Source: Mycolicibacterium nivoides (lineage in GTDB: Bacteria; Actinomycetota; Actinomycetes; Mycobacteriales; Mycobacteriaceae). From it: 64,000 bases of DNA. A program made the position numbers and the translations under genes. The stretch spans positions 372,001 through 436,000 of the forward strand of contig NZ_CP034072.1 of the NCBI RefSeq assembly GCF_003855255.1, written 5' to 3'. Shown piece by piece: positions 30,852-39,580 of the stretch (positions are counted from its first letter, which is position 1; the number at the start of each line of letters is the position of its first letter). The notes below the pieces were generated by a model. It was not told where the DNA came from. It saw only the letters and a list, made by a program, of their open reading frames with translations, and did not search any database.

Positions 30852-30990
30852 TGAGCAGTTGTCTGCGCAGGCCTGGTCCGGCTTGTCCGCGTTCCGCTGC
30901 GAGATACACCCCGATACACCCGAAAATAGCTTCGGCTGCGCGCCACGTGCGTGCCCGTCCGGAGCCGCGAACAACAAGGAAGTGTCACCG

Positions 30991-31332
30991 ATGAACACGC
31001 TGGACTTCGTCGATCAGGCGTCGCTGCGCGACGACATCCCGACCTTCAGCCCCGGCGACACCGTCAACGTGCACGTGAAGGTGATCGAGGGCTCGAAGGA
31101 GCGCATCCAGGTCTTCAAGGGTGTCGTGATCCGTCGCCAGGGCGGCGGCATCCGCGAGACCTTCACCGTGCGGAAGGAGAGCTACGGCGTCGGCGTCGAG
31201 CGGACCTTCCCGGTGCATTCGCCCAACATCGATCACCTCGATGTCGTGACCCGCGGTGACGTGCGTCGCGCCAAGCTCTACTACCTGCGCGAACTGCGTG
31301 GCAAGAAGGCGAAGATCAAGGAAAAGCGCTGA
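30991..31332 (+). CDS. rplS: 50S ribosomal protein bL19
   Basis: Ribosomal protein L19, 113 residues, full length. Conserved parts are [50 protein letters not shown] and [15 protein letters not shown] at 30991 follows AAGGAAG at a suitable distance. It heads rplS-lepB-rnhB-DUF2469, and has its own promoter about 140 bp upstream. Confidence 0.98.
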   Translation: MNTLDFVDQASLRDDIPTFSPGDTVNVHVKVIEGSKERIQVFKGVVIRRQGGGIRETFTVRKESYGVGVERTFPVHSPNIDHLDVVTRGDVRRAKLYYLRELRGKKAKIKEKR

Positions 31333-31399
31333 GCGCGCTGCTCCGCCTGACGAAGCTCTCGTCGCGGGACCGGTCACAACGCTCGCTACTGTGGTGCCT

Positions 31400-32260
31400 G
31401 TGACCGGACCCACCGATTCCGCCGACGCGTGCTCGGAGGGCAGCCTCGAATCGGACTCAGAGCCTGATTCCGCCCCAGATTCGGCGGAGTCGGCCACCGG
31501 CGAAGCGCCGGACGAGTCACCCAAGCGCAAGCATTCCACCGCGCGCGAGATTGCCATTCTGGCCACCATCGCCTTGGTGCTCTATTACGTGACGCTGACG
31601 TTCATCGCGCGTCCGTACCTGATTCCGTCGGAGTCCATGGAACCGACGCTGCACGGCTGTGCCGGCTGCGTGGGTGACCGGATCATGGTCGACAAGGTCA
31701 CCTACCGGTTCTCCAAGCCCGAGCCGGGCGATGTGGTGGTCTTCAAGGGTCCGCCGTCGTGGAACATCGGTTACAAGTCGATCCGTTCGGACAACACCGC
31801 CATCCGCTGGGTGCAGAACGCCCTTTCGTTTGTCGGGTTTGTGCCGCCGGACGAGAACGACCTGGTCAAGCGGGTGATCGCGGTCGGCGGTCAGACCGTG
31901 CAGTGCCGTGCTGACACTGGGCTGACGGTCGACGGAAAACGCCTCGACGAACCGTACCTGGACCCGGCCACCATGATGGCCGACCCGGGCATCTACCCGT
32001 GCTTGGGTCCTGAGTTCGGACCCGTCACGGTCCCATCCGATCGCCTGTGGGTGATGGGTGACAACCGGACGCACTCGGCCGACTCACGCGTGCACTGCAG
32101 CAACCTGCCCGCCGACGCGCGGAATGGACTTCAGTGCACCGGCGATCCGATGGCCGGCACCGTTCCGGTGGAGAATGTAATCGGAAAGGCACGGTTCATC
32201 GCCTGGCCACCGTCCCGCTGGGGCGGTATCAACGGCGTGAACCCGCAGACCGACTCCTAG
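31400..32260 (+). CDS. lepB: Signal peptidase I
   Basis: Membrane-bound serine/lysine protease that removes Sec and Tat signal peptides. The N-terminus is acidic and Ser-rich (about 40 residues), then one transmembrane helix ([20 protein letters not shown]). Catalytic Ser79 lies in PSESMEPT, catalytic Lys157 in [12 protein letters not shown], and the third signature is [13 protein letters not shown]. Start is uncertain: GTGs at 31391, 31394 and 31400 are in frame and none has a good ribosome-binding site; 31400 gives 286 residues. Confidence 0.95.
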   Translation: MTGPTDSADACSEGSLESDSEPDSAPDSAESATGEAPDESPKRKHSTAREIAILATIALVLYYVTLTFIARPYLIPSESMEPTLHGCAGCVGDRIMVDKVTYRFSKPEPGDVVVFKGPPSWNIGYKSIRSDNTAIRWVQNALSFVGFVPPDENDLVKRVIAVGGQTVQCRADTGLTVDGKRLDEPYLDPATMMADPGIYPCLGPEFGPVTVPSDRLWVMGDNRTHSADSRVHCSNLPADARNGLQCTGDPMAGTVPVENVIGKARFIAWPPSRWGGINGVNPQTDS

Positions 32261-32270
32261 GAGCTGCCCT

Positions 32271-33122
32271 GTGCCTCCAGTGGTGAAGACGTCGTGGCCG
32301 CCGCGAACGGTCATCCGGAGGTCATCCGGGCTGCGCACCCTGGAATCCGCCTTGTATCGCAACGGTCTCGGCCCGGTCGCCGGGGTGGACGAGGTGGGCC
32401 GCGGGGCCTGTGCGGGACCGCTGGTGGTGGCCGCCTGTGTACTGGGCCCCAACCGGATGGACAGCCTGGCGTCTCTCGATGACTCCAAGAAGCTCGGGGA
32501 GCGGGAGCGGGAGCGGCTGTTTCCACTGATTCGCCGGTACGCGCTGGCCTATCACGTGGTGTTCATCCCCTCCGACGAGGTGGACCGGCTCGGTGTTCAC
32601 GTGGCCAACATCGAGGGCATGCGGCGTGCGGTGGCAGGGTTGTCCCTGCGGCCCGGCTACGTACTGTCCGACGGGTTCCGGGTGCCGGGCCTGGCGGTGC
32701 CGTCCTTGCCGGTGATCGGGGGAGACGCCGCGGCCGCCTGCATCGCGGCGGCCAGCGTGCTGGCCAAGGTCAGCCGGGACCGGTTGATGGTCGAGATGGA
32801 GCAGCACCACCCCGGTTACGGGTTCGCCGAGCACAAGGGGTACAGCACTGCGGCGCACTCCGAGGCGTTGGTCGAGTTGGGACCGTGCGCGGAGCACCGC
32901 TACTCGTATGTGAACGTGCGGCGGGCCGCAGAGAGCACCGGCGTGCGGCGGGCCGCAGAGAGCACCGGCGTGCGGCGGGCCGCAGAGAGCACCGGCGTGC
33001 GGCGGGCCGCAGAGATGACAGACGTACGACGGGATGTGGCACCAATGCGGCATGCTGAAGTGGGGTACGCAAAGATGGTCGACAGGGCATCAGCACAACC
33101 AGAAGGACAGCACACCAGATGA
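32271..33122 (+). CDS. rnhB: Ribonuclease HII with tandem-repeat C-terminus
   Basis: Endonuclease that cuts the RNA strand of RNA-DNA hybrids and misincorporated ribonucleotides. Active-site region [16 protein letters not shown] holds the Asp-Glu pair; SLDDSKKL and a later acidic region complete the site. The catalytic core ends at [10 protein letters not shown] (about residue 220). The remaining 60 residues include four copies of a nine-residue unit RRAAESTGV (last copy RRAAEMTDV) encoded by a 27-bp tandem repeat. GTG at 32271 follows GGAG. The stop overlaps the DUF2469 start (ATGA). Confidence 0.95.
   Translation: MPPVVKTSWPPRTVIRRSSGLRTLESALYRNGLGPVAGVDEVGRGACAGPLVVAACVLGPNRMDSLASLDDSKKLGERERERLFPLIRRYALAYHVVFIPSDEVDRLGVHVANIEGMRRAVAGLSLRPGYVLSDGFRVPGLAVPSLPVIGGDAAAACIAAASVLAKVSRDRLMVEMEQHHPGYGFAEHKGYSTAAHSEALVELGPCAEHRYSYVNVRRAAESTGVRRAAESTGVRRAAESTGVRRAAEMTDVRRDVAPMRHAEVGYAKMVDRASAQPEGQHTR
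32916..33023 (+). repeat. 27-bp in-frame tandem repeat (minisatellite) in rnhB
   Basis: Three exact copies of a 27-bp unit start at 32916, 32943 and 32970. A fourth begins at 32997 and keeps the first 18 bases before diverging, and a decayed fifth start (GTACGACGGG) follows at 33024. The unit length is a multiple of three, so copy-number change would lengthen or shorten the RNase HII tail without shifting frame. Confidence 0.95.
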
Positions 33123-33424
33123 GCGCCGAGGATCTCGAGAAGTATGAAACCGAGATGGAGCTCTCGCTTTACCGCGAATACAAGGACATCGTCGGGCAGT
33201 TCAGCTACGTCGTGGAGACCGAGCGCCGGTTCTACCTGGCCAACAGCGTGGAGCTGATTCCGCGCAACTCCGAGGGCGAAGTCTATTTCGAGCTGAGGCT
33301 CGCCGATGCCTGGGTGTGGGACATGTACCGCCCGGCTCGGTTCGTCAAGCAGGTGCGCGTCATCACGTTCAAGGACGTGAACATCGAAGAGGTCGAAAAG
33401 CCCGAGCTGCGGTTGCCGGAGTAG
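33119..33424 (+). CDS. DUF2469 family protein (Rv2901c-like)
   Basis: Highly conserved actinobacterial protein of 101 residues, acidic at the N-terminus ([20 protein letters not shown]) with [17 protein letters not shown] and [20 protein letters not shown]. Function unknown. Its ATG overlaps the rnhB stop, so it is translationally coupled. This gene is the last one in the window that keeps the M. tuberculosis gene order. Confidence 0.93.
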   Translation: MSAEDLEKYETEMELSLYREYKDIVGQFSYVVETERRFYLANSVELIPRNSEGEVYFELRLADAWVWDMYRPARFVKQVRVITFKDVNIEEVEKPELRLPE

Positions 33425-33445
33425 CGGCGGACAGGGGGCGACGCG

Positions 33446-34699
33446 ATGGCGGCTGTCAGTACCGGACCCGACGATGTTCGCCGCCGCGCCGAGGCCGTGC
33501 TGGCGCATCTACCCGCGGTGCGGGCATGGCAAGAGCCGCTCTATCGGGACCTGCATCAGCATCCCGAGCTCTCACATCAGGAACGACGCACTGCCGGCGT
33601 GGTGGCCGCCCGCCTACGGGAGTCCGGCCTGACCGTCCATGAAGGTGTCGGGGGAACCGGTGTGGTCGGGGTGCTGAGGAACGGCGACGGTCCCCGGGTG
33701 CTGTTGCGTGCGGATATGGATGCGCTGCCGGTGACCGAGGCAACGGGTCTGCCGTATGCGAGTAGCGAGGCCGGCGTGATGCATGCCTGTGGTCACGACA
33801 CGCACGTGACCTGTCTGCTGGGTGCGGCGGATTTGTTCGCCCGGGCGACGGATCACTGGCGTGGCACGGTGATCGCGGTTTTCCAACCCGCCGAAGAGGT
33901 GGGCGACGGGGCCCGCGGGATGGCCGAGGACGGTCTGGCCGATCTGGTCGGCCCAATCGATGTGGCGTTGGCCCAGCATGTATTTCCGGCGCCGGCCGGG
34001 CAGCTGCGTACCCGCAGCGGACCGGTGTTGTCTGCGGCCGACAGCATGAGAATCACGGTCTTCGGTCGTGGTGGGCACGGTTCGATGCCGCAGGCGACGG
34101 TGGATCCGGTGGTGCTGGCGTCGATGATCGTCATCCGCTTACAGACGATCGTGTCGCGCGAGGTGGATCCGAGCCAGACGGTCGTCCTGACCGTCGGCAG
34201 CATTCAGGCGGGGACCAAGAGCAACGTCATCGGTGATCATGCGGTACTCGAACTCAACCTGCGCACCTTCGACGAATCGGTGCGCACCGCGGTGCTCGCC
34301 GCGATCCGGCGCGTGGTGATCGCCGAGTGCCAGGCGTCCGACTCGCCGCGCGACCCGGAGTTCGAGTTGTACGCCAGCTTTCCGCTGACCGTCAACGACG
34401 AAGCGGTGACGGCTCGTGTCGAGGCCGCGTTCGGTGAGTACTTCGGCGACCGGGCGCAGACCATGCCGGCCGGATCGGCCAGTGAAGACTTCAGCGACAT
34501 CCCGGCTGCGCTGGGAGCGCCCTACACCTATTGGGGTTTCGGCGGAATCGACGACGAGGCCTTCCGCGCGGCGGTGGCCGCCGATCGCGCTCGTGTGGAC
34601 ATTCCGGTCAACCATTCTCCGCGGTTCGCCCCGGTGATCCAGCCGACGTTGGACACCGGTACCGAGGCGCTGGTGGTGGCCGGGCTCAGTTGGCTTTAG
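33446..34699 (+). CDS. M20D family amidohydrolase/peptidase (hippurate-hydrolase-like)
   Basis: Metal-dependent hydrolase of N-acyl amino acids, 417 residues. Metal-binding and catalytic motifs are RDLHQHPELSHQE near the N-terminus, LLRADMDALPV, HACGHDTHV, FQPAEEVGDGARGM and the C-terminal AGSASEDFSDI. The dimerisation lid domain starts near FGRGGHGSMPQATVDPV. ATG at 33446 is 21 bases after DUF2469. Its 3' end overlaps the opposing dienelactone hydrolase by 14 bp. Substrate unknown (N-acyl amino acid or IAA-conjugate type). Confidence 0.9.
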   Translation: MAAVSTGPDDVRRRAEAVLAHLPAVRAWQEPLYRDLHQHPELSHQERRTAGVVAARLRESGLTVHEGVGGTGVVGVLRNGDGPRVLLRADMDALPVTEATGLPYASSEAGVMHACGHDTHVTCLLGAADLFARATDHWRGTVIAVFQPAEEVGDGARGMAEDGLADLVGPIDVALAQHVFPAPAGQLRTRSGPVLSAADSMRITVFGRGGHGSMPQATVDPVVLASMIVIRLQTIVSREVDPSQTVVLTVGSIQAGTKSNVIGDHAVLELNLRTFDESVRTAVLAAIRRVVIAECQASDSPRDPEFELYASFPLTVNDEAVTARVEAAFGEYFGDRAQTMPAGSASEDFSDIPAALGAPYTYWGFGGIDDEAFRAAVAADRARVDIPVNHSPRFAPVIQPTLDTGTEALVVAGLSWL

Positions 34700-35390
34700 C
34701 CCCCAGGTGCTCGCCGAAGAACGCAAACACCCGCGACCAGGCGTCGGCGGTGGCGGCCTCGTTGTAGCCGAAGCCGGCAATCCGCAGAAAGGCCTGCCCC
34801 GGTAGCTGATTGGCGAAGCTGTGCCCGGCTTCGGGGTAGACCTTGATGTCGGCCGGGATGTTCTTGTCGTCCACGACGCGCTGCAGCCGGCCGGCGGCAC
34901 CGATGCCCATCGGATCGCGGCGGCCGAAGCTGGCCACCACCGGGCACGAGGCGTTCAACGTCTGGTCTAGCCGCCTCGGCAGCGGGGTGCCGTAGAACGG
35001 CGCTGAGGCGCCGAATCCCTTGGGGCCCATGATCAGAGCGAACTGGCCGCCCATGCAGAACCCCGCGATGCCGATGGTCCCGTTGCACTGCGGGTGCGCG
35101 CGCAGGTGGTCGCGCGCGGCCAGGATGTCGTCGAGCGCCCGGCCGCGCTGGGTCAGCAGTTCACGGAACACCCGGGTGATACACCGGGCCCTGCCGCCGC
35201 GGGAGTAGAGGTTCGGCGTGAGCGCGACATAGCCGGCCGCCGCGACGCGTTCCGAGATCGCCTCATTGTCGGGTCCGTGGCCGATCGCGTCATGAATGAT
35301 CACCACCCCGGGCCACGGTCCTTCGCCGCTTGGGAGGCTGAGGAGAGCGTCGATCGGGCCGGCCGGAGTATCCATCGTGATCGTCGTCAC
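34686..35390 (-). CDS. Dienelactone hydrolase family protein
   Basis: Alpha/beta hydrolase of 234 residues. The triad is readable as Cys in GIAGFCMGGQ (nucleophile), Asp in FGRRDPMG and His in YPEAGHSFAN. Dienelactone hydrolases open lactone rings in aromatic breakdown, but family members have wide substrate ranges and no aromatic pathway genes are adjacent. The gene ends inside the M20 gene and starts 24 bp after selO, so it is probably in the leftward selO group. Confidence 0.88.
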   Translation of the reverse strand: MTTITMDTPAGPIDALLSLPSGEGPWPGVVIIHDAIGHGPDNEAISERVAAAGYVALTPNLYSRGGRARCITRVFRELLTQRGRALDDILAARDHLRAHPQCNGTIGIAGFCMGGQFALIMGPKGFGASAPFYGTPLPRRLDQTLNASCPVVASFGRRDPMGIGAAGRLQRVVDDKNIPADIKVYPEAGHSFANQLPGQAFLRIAGFGYNEAATADAWSRVFAFFGEHLGAKAN

Positions 35391-35414
35391 CCGACCTACG
35401 GTAGCGGCTGGTCC

Positions 35415-36869
35415 TCAGGTTCCGCAGAACGTGCGGTAGGCACCGAAGTCGGCGGGCGCGGGTGCGGCATATCGTTCGAGCCCGGGGCGTTCGTCATAGG
35501 GCGCCGTGAGGGCGTCCATCAGGTGCTCGACGGGTTCCAGGTCGCCGTTCGTAGCGGGGTTCAGTGCTTCCTCGACGAGGTGATTGCGGGGGATGTAGAC
35601 GGGATTCACCCGGTCCATCGCGGCGGTGTCGGGGTCGAGGGCACGCCACCGCGCCAGCCACTCGTCGAACCCGGCGGCGATCCTGCTCTCTCCGCCCGCG
35701 GTACGGCCGAGGTCACGGAAGAACGACGTGTAGTCAGTTCGGTTCTGCTGCAGCAGCGCAAGCAGGTCGTCGATCAGAGTGCGTGCTGCTTCGTCGGTGA
35801 CATCGGCGGGCAGGCCGAGCTTGGCGCGCATACCCGCCGACCACGCCGCGTCGAACTGCGGCCCGAACCCGTGCAGCGCTCGGGTGGCCAGCTCGACGGC
35901 CTGCTCACCGTCGTCGGCGAGCAGGGGGAGCAGGGTTTCGGCGAAGCGGGCCAGGTTCCACGCGGCCACGGTCGGCTGGTTGCCGTAGGCGTACCGGCCG
36001 CCATGGTCGATCGAACTGAATACCGTTGCGGGATCGAAGGTTTCCATGAATGCGCACGGCCCATAGTCGATGGTCTCACCCGAGATGGTCATGTTGTCGG
36101 TGTTCATCACGCCGTGTACGAACCCGACCAGCATCCACTGCGCGAGCAGCGAGGCCTGCGCCGAGATGACCGCCTCGTAGAGAGCCAGGTATGGGTTGGC
36201 GGCGTCGGCCGCACCGGGATGGTGGCGGGCGATGGCGTGGTCGGCCAGCCGGCGCAGCAACCCGATATCGCCGGCGGCCTGGGCATGTGCGATGGCGTAC
36301 TGGAAACTGCCGACACGTAGATGGCTGCCGGCGACCCTGGCCAGCACCGCCCCGGGCAGCAGGGTTTCGCGCCGGACGTCGCGTCCGGTGGCGACGACGG
36401 CCAGTGCCCGGGTCGTGGGAATGCCCATGGCGTGCATGGCCTCGCTCACGATGTACTCGCGCAGCATGGGCCCGACGACGGCCAGGCCGTCGCCGCCCCG
36501 GGCGAACGGGGTACGTCCCGATCCTTTGAGATGCAGGTCGCGGGGACGGTCGCCGGGGCCGACGAACTCACCGAGCAGCAGCGCACGGCCATCGCCCAGC
36601 CGTGGGACGTATCCGCCGAACTGATGACCGGCGTAGGCCTGCGCGACGGGTGTGGCGCCGTCGGGGACCACGGTGCCCGACAGCAGACCGAGCCCGTCGG
36701 GGCTGCGCAGCCAGGAGGCATCGAGGCCGAGCTCGTCGGCGAGCGGCTCGTTGAGCACGAGCAGCCGCAGTGCCGGGGCCGCCTCGGCCTGCCACGCGAC
36801 GGCCATCTCGGGAAGCGCGCGGGCGAAGCGGTTGTCCAGGATGACGGTCGGATCAGGTGCGACGCTCAC
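35415..36869 (-). CDS. selO: Protein adenylyltransferase SelO (YdiU)
   Basis: Pseudokinase-fold enzyme that transfers AMP from ATP to proteins, linked to redox stress. The 484-residue chain has [57 protein letters not shown] and the metal-binding [18 protein letters not shown]. It ends FCGT, with Cys at the place where animal homologues have selenocysteine. The length is normal. Overlaps nothing and lies 19 bp after DUF2237 on the same strand. Confidence 0.95.
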   Translation of the reverse strand: MSVAPDPTVILDNRFARALPEMAVAWQAEAAPALRLLVLNEPLADELGLDASWLRSPDGLGLLSGTVVPDGATPVAQAYAGHQFGGYVPRLGDGRALLLGEFVGPGDRPRDLHLKGSGRTPFARGGDGLAVVGPMLREYIVSEAMHAMGIPTTRALAVVATGRDVRRETLLPGAVLARVAGSHLRVGSFQYAIAHAQAAGDIGLLRRLADHAIARHHPGAADAANPYLALYEAVISAQASLLAQWMLVGFVHGVMNTDNMTISGETIDYGPCAFMETFDPATVFSSIDHGGRYAYGNQPTVAAWNLARFAETLLPLLADDGEQAVELATRALHGFGPQFDAAWSAGMRAKLGLPADVTDEAARTLIDDLLALLQQNRTDYTSFFRDLGRTAGGESRIAAGFDEWLARWRALDPDTAAMDRVNPVYIPRNHLVEEALNPATNGDLEPVEHLMDALTAPYDERPGLERYAAPAPADFGAYRTFCGT

Positions 36870-36888
36870 ACCACGAGCCTACGGAGCC

Positions 36889-37275
36889 TCAGAGGCTGCC
36901 CAGGTCGTCGGGCACGTCGACGGCGTACTGCTGGAGGACGTCGAGGGGCACAAGGTCGAGGGTGCGTTCATGGGTGGCTGCCAGCACCACCGGGGCGGCC
37001 TTGCCGTCGTCGTGTGCGCGCAGCCAGTTGACCGCGGTGACGCACCAGCGGTCCCCGGGTGTCAGGCCGGGAAACCGGTACTGCGGTGCCGGCGTCGACA
37101 GGTCGTTGCCGATGGATTGCTGATGTTCGAGGAATTCGGCGGTCACCACCGCACAGATTGTGTGCCGGCCCGCGTCGGCGTCGCCGGTCGAGCAGCAGCC
37201 GTCGCGGTAGAAGCCGGTGAGCGGGTCGGTGCCACACTCCGCCAGCGGGCCACCCAGCACATTGCGATCAGCCAT
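36889..37275 (-). CDS. DUF2237 family protein
   Basis: 128-residue cytoplasmic protein matching the DUF2237 pattern: NVLGGPLAECGTDPLTGFYRDGCC at the start, HTICAVVTAEFLEHQ, GDRWCVTAVNWLRA in the middle and HERTLDLVPLDVLQQYA near the end. Conserved Cys and Asp residues suggest metal binding, but function is unknown. ATG at 37275 is chosen because homology starts there; an upstream in-frame start at 37356 would overlap the IclR gene. Confidence 0.9.
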   Translation of the reverse strand: MADRNVLGGPLAECGTDPLTGFYRDGCCSTGDADAGRHTICAVVTAEFLEHQQSIGNDLSTPAPQYRFPGLTPGDRWCVTAVNWLRAHDDGKAAPVVLAATHERTLDLVPLDVLQQYAVDVPDDLGSL

Positions 37276-37310
37276 CTCGGTATCGCCTCTCCAGAGTTTT
37301 CTGCGCGGGT

Positions 37311-38051
37311 TCACAATGCCGCGGAGATTCGTTGCGCGGTCTCGCGCACCGCACATCCGAACCTAGCGAACTTGTCGGCGGTAATCCTGCTGCTCGGTCC
37401 CGATATCGAGACCGATCCGACGGGTTCGCGCTGTGCGTTGACGATACTGGCGCCGAGTGCGGTGATGCCGGCGTTCAGGCCCTGCTCGTTCACCGAGTAT
37501 CCCCGCGTCCGCACCAAGTCGATGGTCTCGTTCAACCGGTCCGGATCGGTGATCGTGTGTTCGGTCTGCGGTGCAAGCTGCTGCGAAAGATATCGCGCGA
37601 CGTAATCGTCGGTGCTGGCTGCGAGAAAGGCGATTCCGGTTGCGGAGGCGTGCAACGGAATTCGTGATCCCAATGGCATGAAGGCGCGCAGCGGATGCGG
37701 GGTGTCCAAGCGTTCGATGAGTACCAACTCCGGTCCGTCTGGTGCGGCAAGGTGAATGGTCTCGGTGGTATCGAGCTGCAACTCGTTGAGGAACGGGAGC
37801 GCGGTTTCGCGCATCAGCTGATGATCGCCGGCCCGGCTGCCGACGGAAAACGCCCGGTACGTCAGGTTCCACCGGGTGGGTTGCGCGGAAGTTGGTCGCA
37901 GCCAGCCGATCTCGTGCAGCGTCAGCAAACACCTCTGCACCGTGCTCTTTGGCAGGCCGACCGCACGCGTGAGCTCGGACAGCCCCACCGGCTGCATTCG
38001 TGCGACCGTTTCCAACACCTGAAACGCGGACACCACGCTGTTCGTCGACAC
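37311..38051 (-). CDS. IclR family transcriptional regulator
   Basis: 246-residue regulator with an N-terminal winged helix-turn-helix (VVSAFQVLETVARMQPVGLS; GLPKSTVQRCLLTLHEIGWL) and a C-terminal IclR effector domain (PLHASATGIAFLAAS; RGYSVNEQGLNAGITALGA). GTG at 38051 is preceded by GAGGAGGG; a start at 38087 is less well placed. It is divergent from matC, and a 19-bp palindrome lies in the shared intergenic region, so it most likely controls matC-matB in response to malonate or a related acid. Confidence 0.9.
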   Translation of the reverse strand: MSTNSVVSAFQVLETVARMQPVGLSELTRAVGLPKSTVQRCLLTLHEIGWLRPTSAQPTRWNLTYRAFSVGSRAGDHQLMRETALPFLNELQLDTTETIHLAAPDGPELVLIERLDTPHPLRAFMPLGSRIPLHASATGIAFLAASTDDYVARYLSQQLAPQTEHTITDPDRLNETIDLVRTRGYSVNEQGLNAGITALGASIVNAQREPVGSVSISGPSSRITADKFARFGCAVRETAQRISAAL

Positions 38052-38118
38052 GCGCCCTCCTCGGCGATCCACATTGACCCGTGGCACGGATGTGAGCTAG
38101 CTTACCCGCACCGGTTCA

Positions 38119-38146
38119 TACAGTAGACCACTGTGCCACACAGTGG
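38119..38146 (+). promoter_or_regulatory. matC promoter -10 with adjacent palindromic operator (IclR candidate)
   Basis: TACAGT at 38119-38124 fits the mycobacterial -10 (TANNNT). Directly after it lies the palindrome CCACTGTG-CCA-CACAGTGG (38128-38146), which would cover the transcription start of matC. It is the only strong dyad in the 38052-38188 interval between the IclR gene and matC. Binding by IclR is inferred from position. Confidence 0.55.
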
Positions 38147-38188
38147 ACCAGTTGGGGAAGCGGGTCCAACGTTTCGAAAGGCGATGGA

Positions 38189-39544
38189 ATGACAATTCAG
38201 CTGCTGGCGCTGGCGATCTTTGTCGGTGTCTTCGCGGTTTCGGCATGGCGCAATGCCCACCTGGGCGTGTTGATGTTCGCCGCGGCGTGCGGGGTGGGGC
38301 TCGGAATGGCGGGCATGCCGATCGACGACATCATCGACGGCTTCCCGATCGACATCCTGGTGCTGCTGGTCGGGGTGACCTATTTCTTCGGGATCGCCCA
38401 CGCCAACGGCACCATCGACCGGATCATCGAGGTCACCCTGGCCAAGGTCGGGCACCGGACAGTGCTGCTGCCCCTGGTGTTCTTCCTGCTGACCGCGGCG
38501 ATCTCGGCGATGGGCTCCCCGCTGGGCGGGTTGGTGATGGCGCCGATCGGCATGATGGTGGCCGACAAGCGCGCGATCGATCCGATGCTGATGGCTCTGT
38601 CGATCGGCACCGGCCTGAGCGCTGGGGCGTTCGCGCCAACCAGCCTGTTCGGCATCGTCACCTACGGCACCGCGCACCAGGCCGGCATCGACCTCAACCC
38701 GTTCGTGCTGTTCGTCGTGGCCCTGACGGTCAACCTGGTTTTGCTGGTGGCGGCATACGTCCTGTTCGGAGGACTCAAACTGCTGCACCGCAATGTGGTC
38801 ACCGAGCCGGCGGTGGCCATCCCCGCCGAGGATCGACTGATCACAGTCGGCGGTGGTGGTGGGCGGGACGTGCCCCGTGGCGGCGCATCGAGCCCGGACC
38901 TGCCATCCGGACCGGAACGAAACCCCTTCACGCCCAACCAGATTGTCACCGTTGCAGCCATGGTCGGCCTGATCGGCGCGGTCATCGGAATGTCGCTGGC
39001 AGGCATGGATCCCGACATCGGCGTACTGGCATTCGCACTCGGCGCGGTGCTCACCCTCGTGGATCCACGATCAGGAAACAAGGCGATTCCCCGGATCGAC
39101 TGGTCGACAGTTCTGCTGGTGGGCGGAATCATCACGTTCGTCGGCGTGCTCGACAAGCTGGGATCGGTCGATCTGCTCGGTGAATTCGCCGGCCACATCG
39201 GCGTCCCGCTCGTCTCTGCGCTGTTCATATGCCTTGTGGCAGGGCTTGTCTCGGCGTTCGCCTCGACCACGGGCATGCTGGCGGCACTCGTTCCGCTCGC
39301 TCTGCCCCTGGTGGCCGCCGGAGGCATCCCCGGCTGGGCGCTGATGTGTGCGCTCGGCGTGTGCGCGTCGATCGTTGACGTGTCGCCGTTCTCGACGGTG
39401 GGCGCGACGCTGGTGGCGACCACCGTCGACGAAGCGCAACGGCCCCGCATGACCAGGCTGCTGATGCGCTGGGGGCTGTCGATGGTGGTGATCGGCCCGG
39501 TGCTGCTGGTCGGTGCCCTTGTCCTGCCGGGCACGGTGTTGTGA
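38189..39544 (+). CDS. matC: Malonate/dicarboxylate carrier MatC-like transporter
   Basis: Inner-membrane carrier of 451 residues with about twelve hydrophobic segments in two halves joined by a Gly/Pro-rich cytoplasmic loop (residues about 210-255). The N-terminus (FVGVFAVSAWRNAHLGVLMF...GFPIDILVLLVGVTYFFGIA) has the look of the MatC N-terminal family, and repeated Gly/Ser-rich hairpins (AMGSPLGGLVMAPIG; SAFASTTGMLAALVPLALP) resemble ion transporter family gates. It is followed by a malonyl-CoA synthetase gene 36 bp downstream, which supports malonate as substrate. ATG at 38189 follows GAAAGG. Confidence 0.82.
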   Translation: MTIQLLALAIFVGVFAVSAWRNAHLGVLMFAAACGVGLGMAGMPIDDIIDGFPIDILVLLVGVTYFFGIAHANGTIDRIIEVTLAKVGHRTVLLPLVFFLLTAAISAMGSPLGGLVMAPIGMMVADKRAIDPMLMALSIGTGLSAGAFAPTSLFGIVTYGTAHQAGIDLNPFVLFVVALTVNLVLLVAAYVLFGGLKLLHRNVVTEPAVAIPAEDRLITVGGGGGRDVPRGGASSPDLPSGPERNPFTPNQIVTVAAMVGLIGAVIGMSLAGMDPDIGVLAFALGAVLTLVDPRSGNKAIPRIDWSTVLLVGGIITFVGVLDKLGSVDLLGEFAGHIGVPLVSALFICLVAGLVSAFASTTGMLAALVPLALPLVAAGGIPGWALMCALGVCASIVDVSPFSTVGATLVATTVDEAQRPRMTRLLMRWGLSMVVIGPVLLVGALVLPGTVL

Positions 39545-39580
39545 GTGTCCGCCGCAAGCAATGAAAGGACTTGTCCGCCG

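Noticed and set aside
32916..33023. Possible CRISPR array at the rnhB repeats
   Set aside because: The 27-bp units are directly adjacent with no spacers, and no cas genes are present.
32322..33053. Minus-strand frame with repeated CGPPHAGAL units
   Set aside because: It is the antisense reading of the rnhB tandem repeat; the repeats come from the DNA minisatellite.
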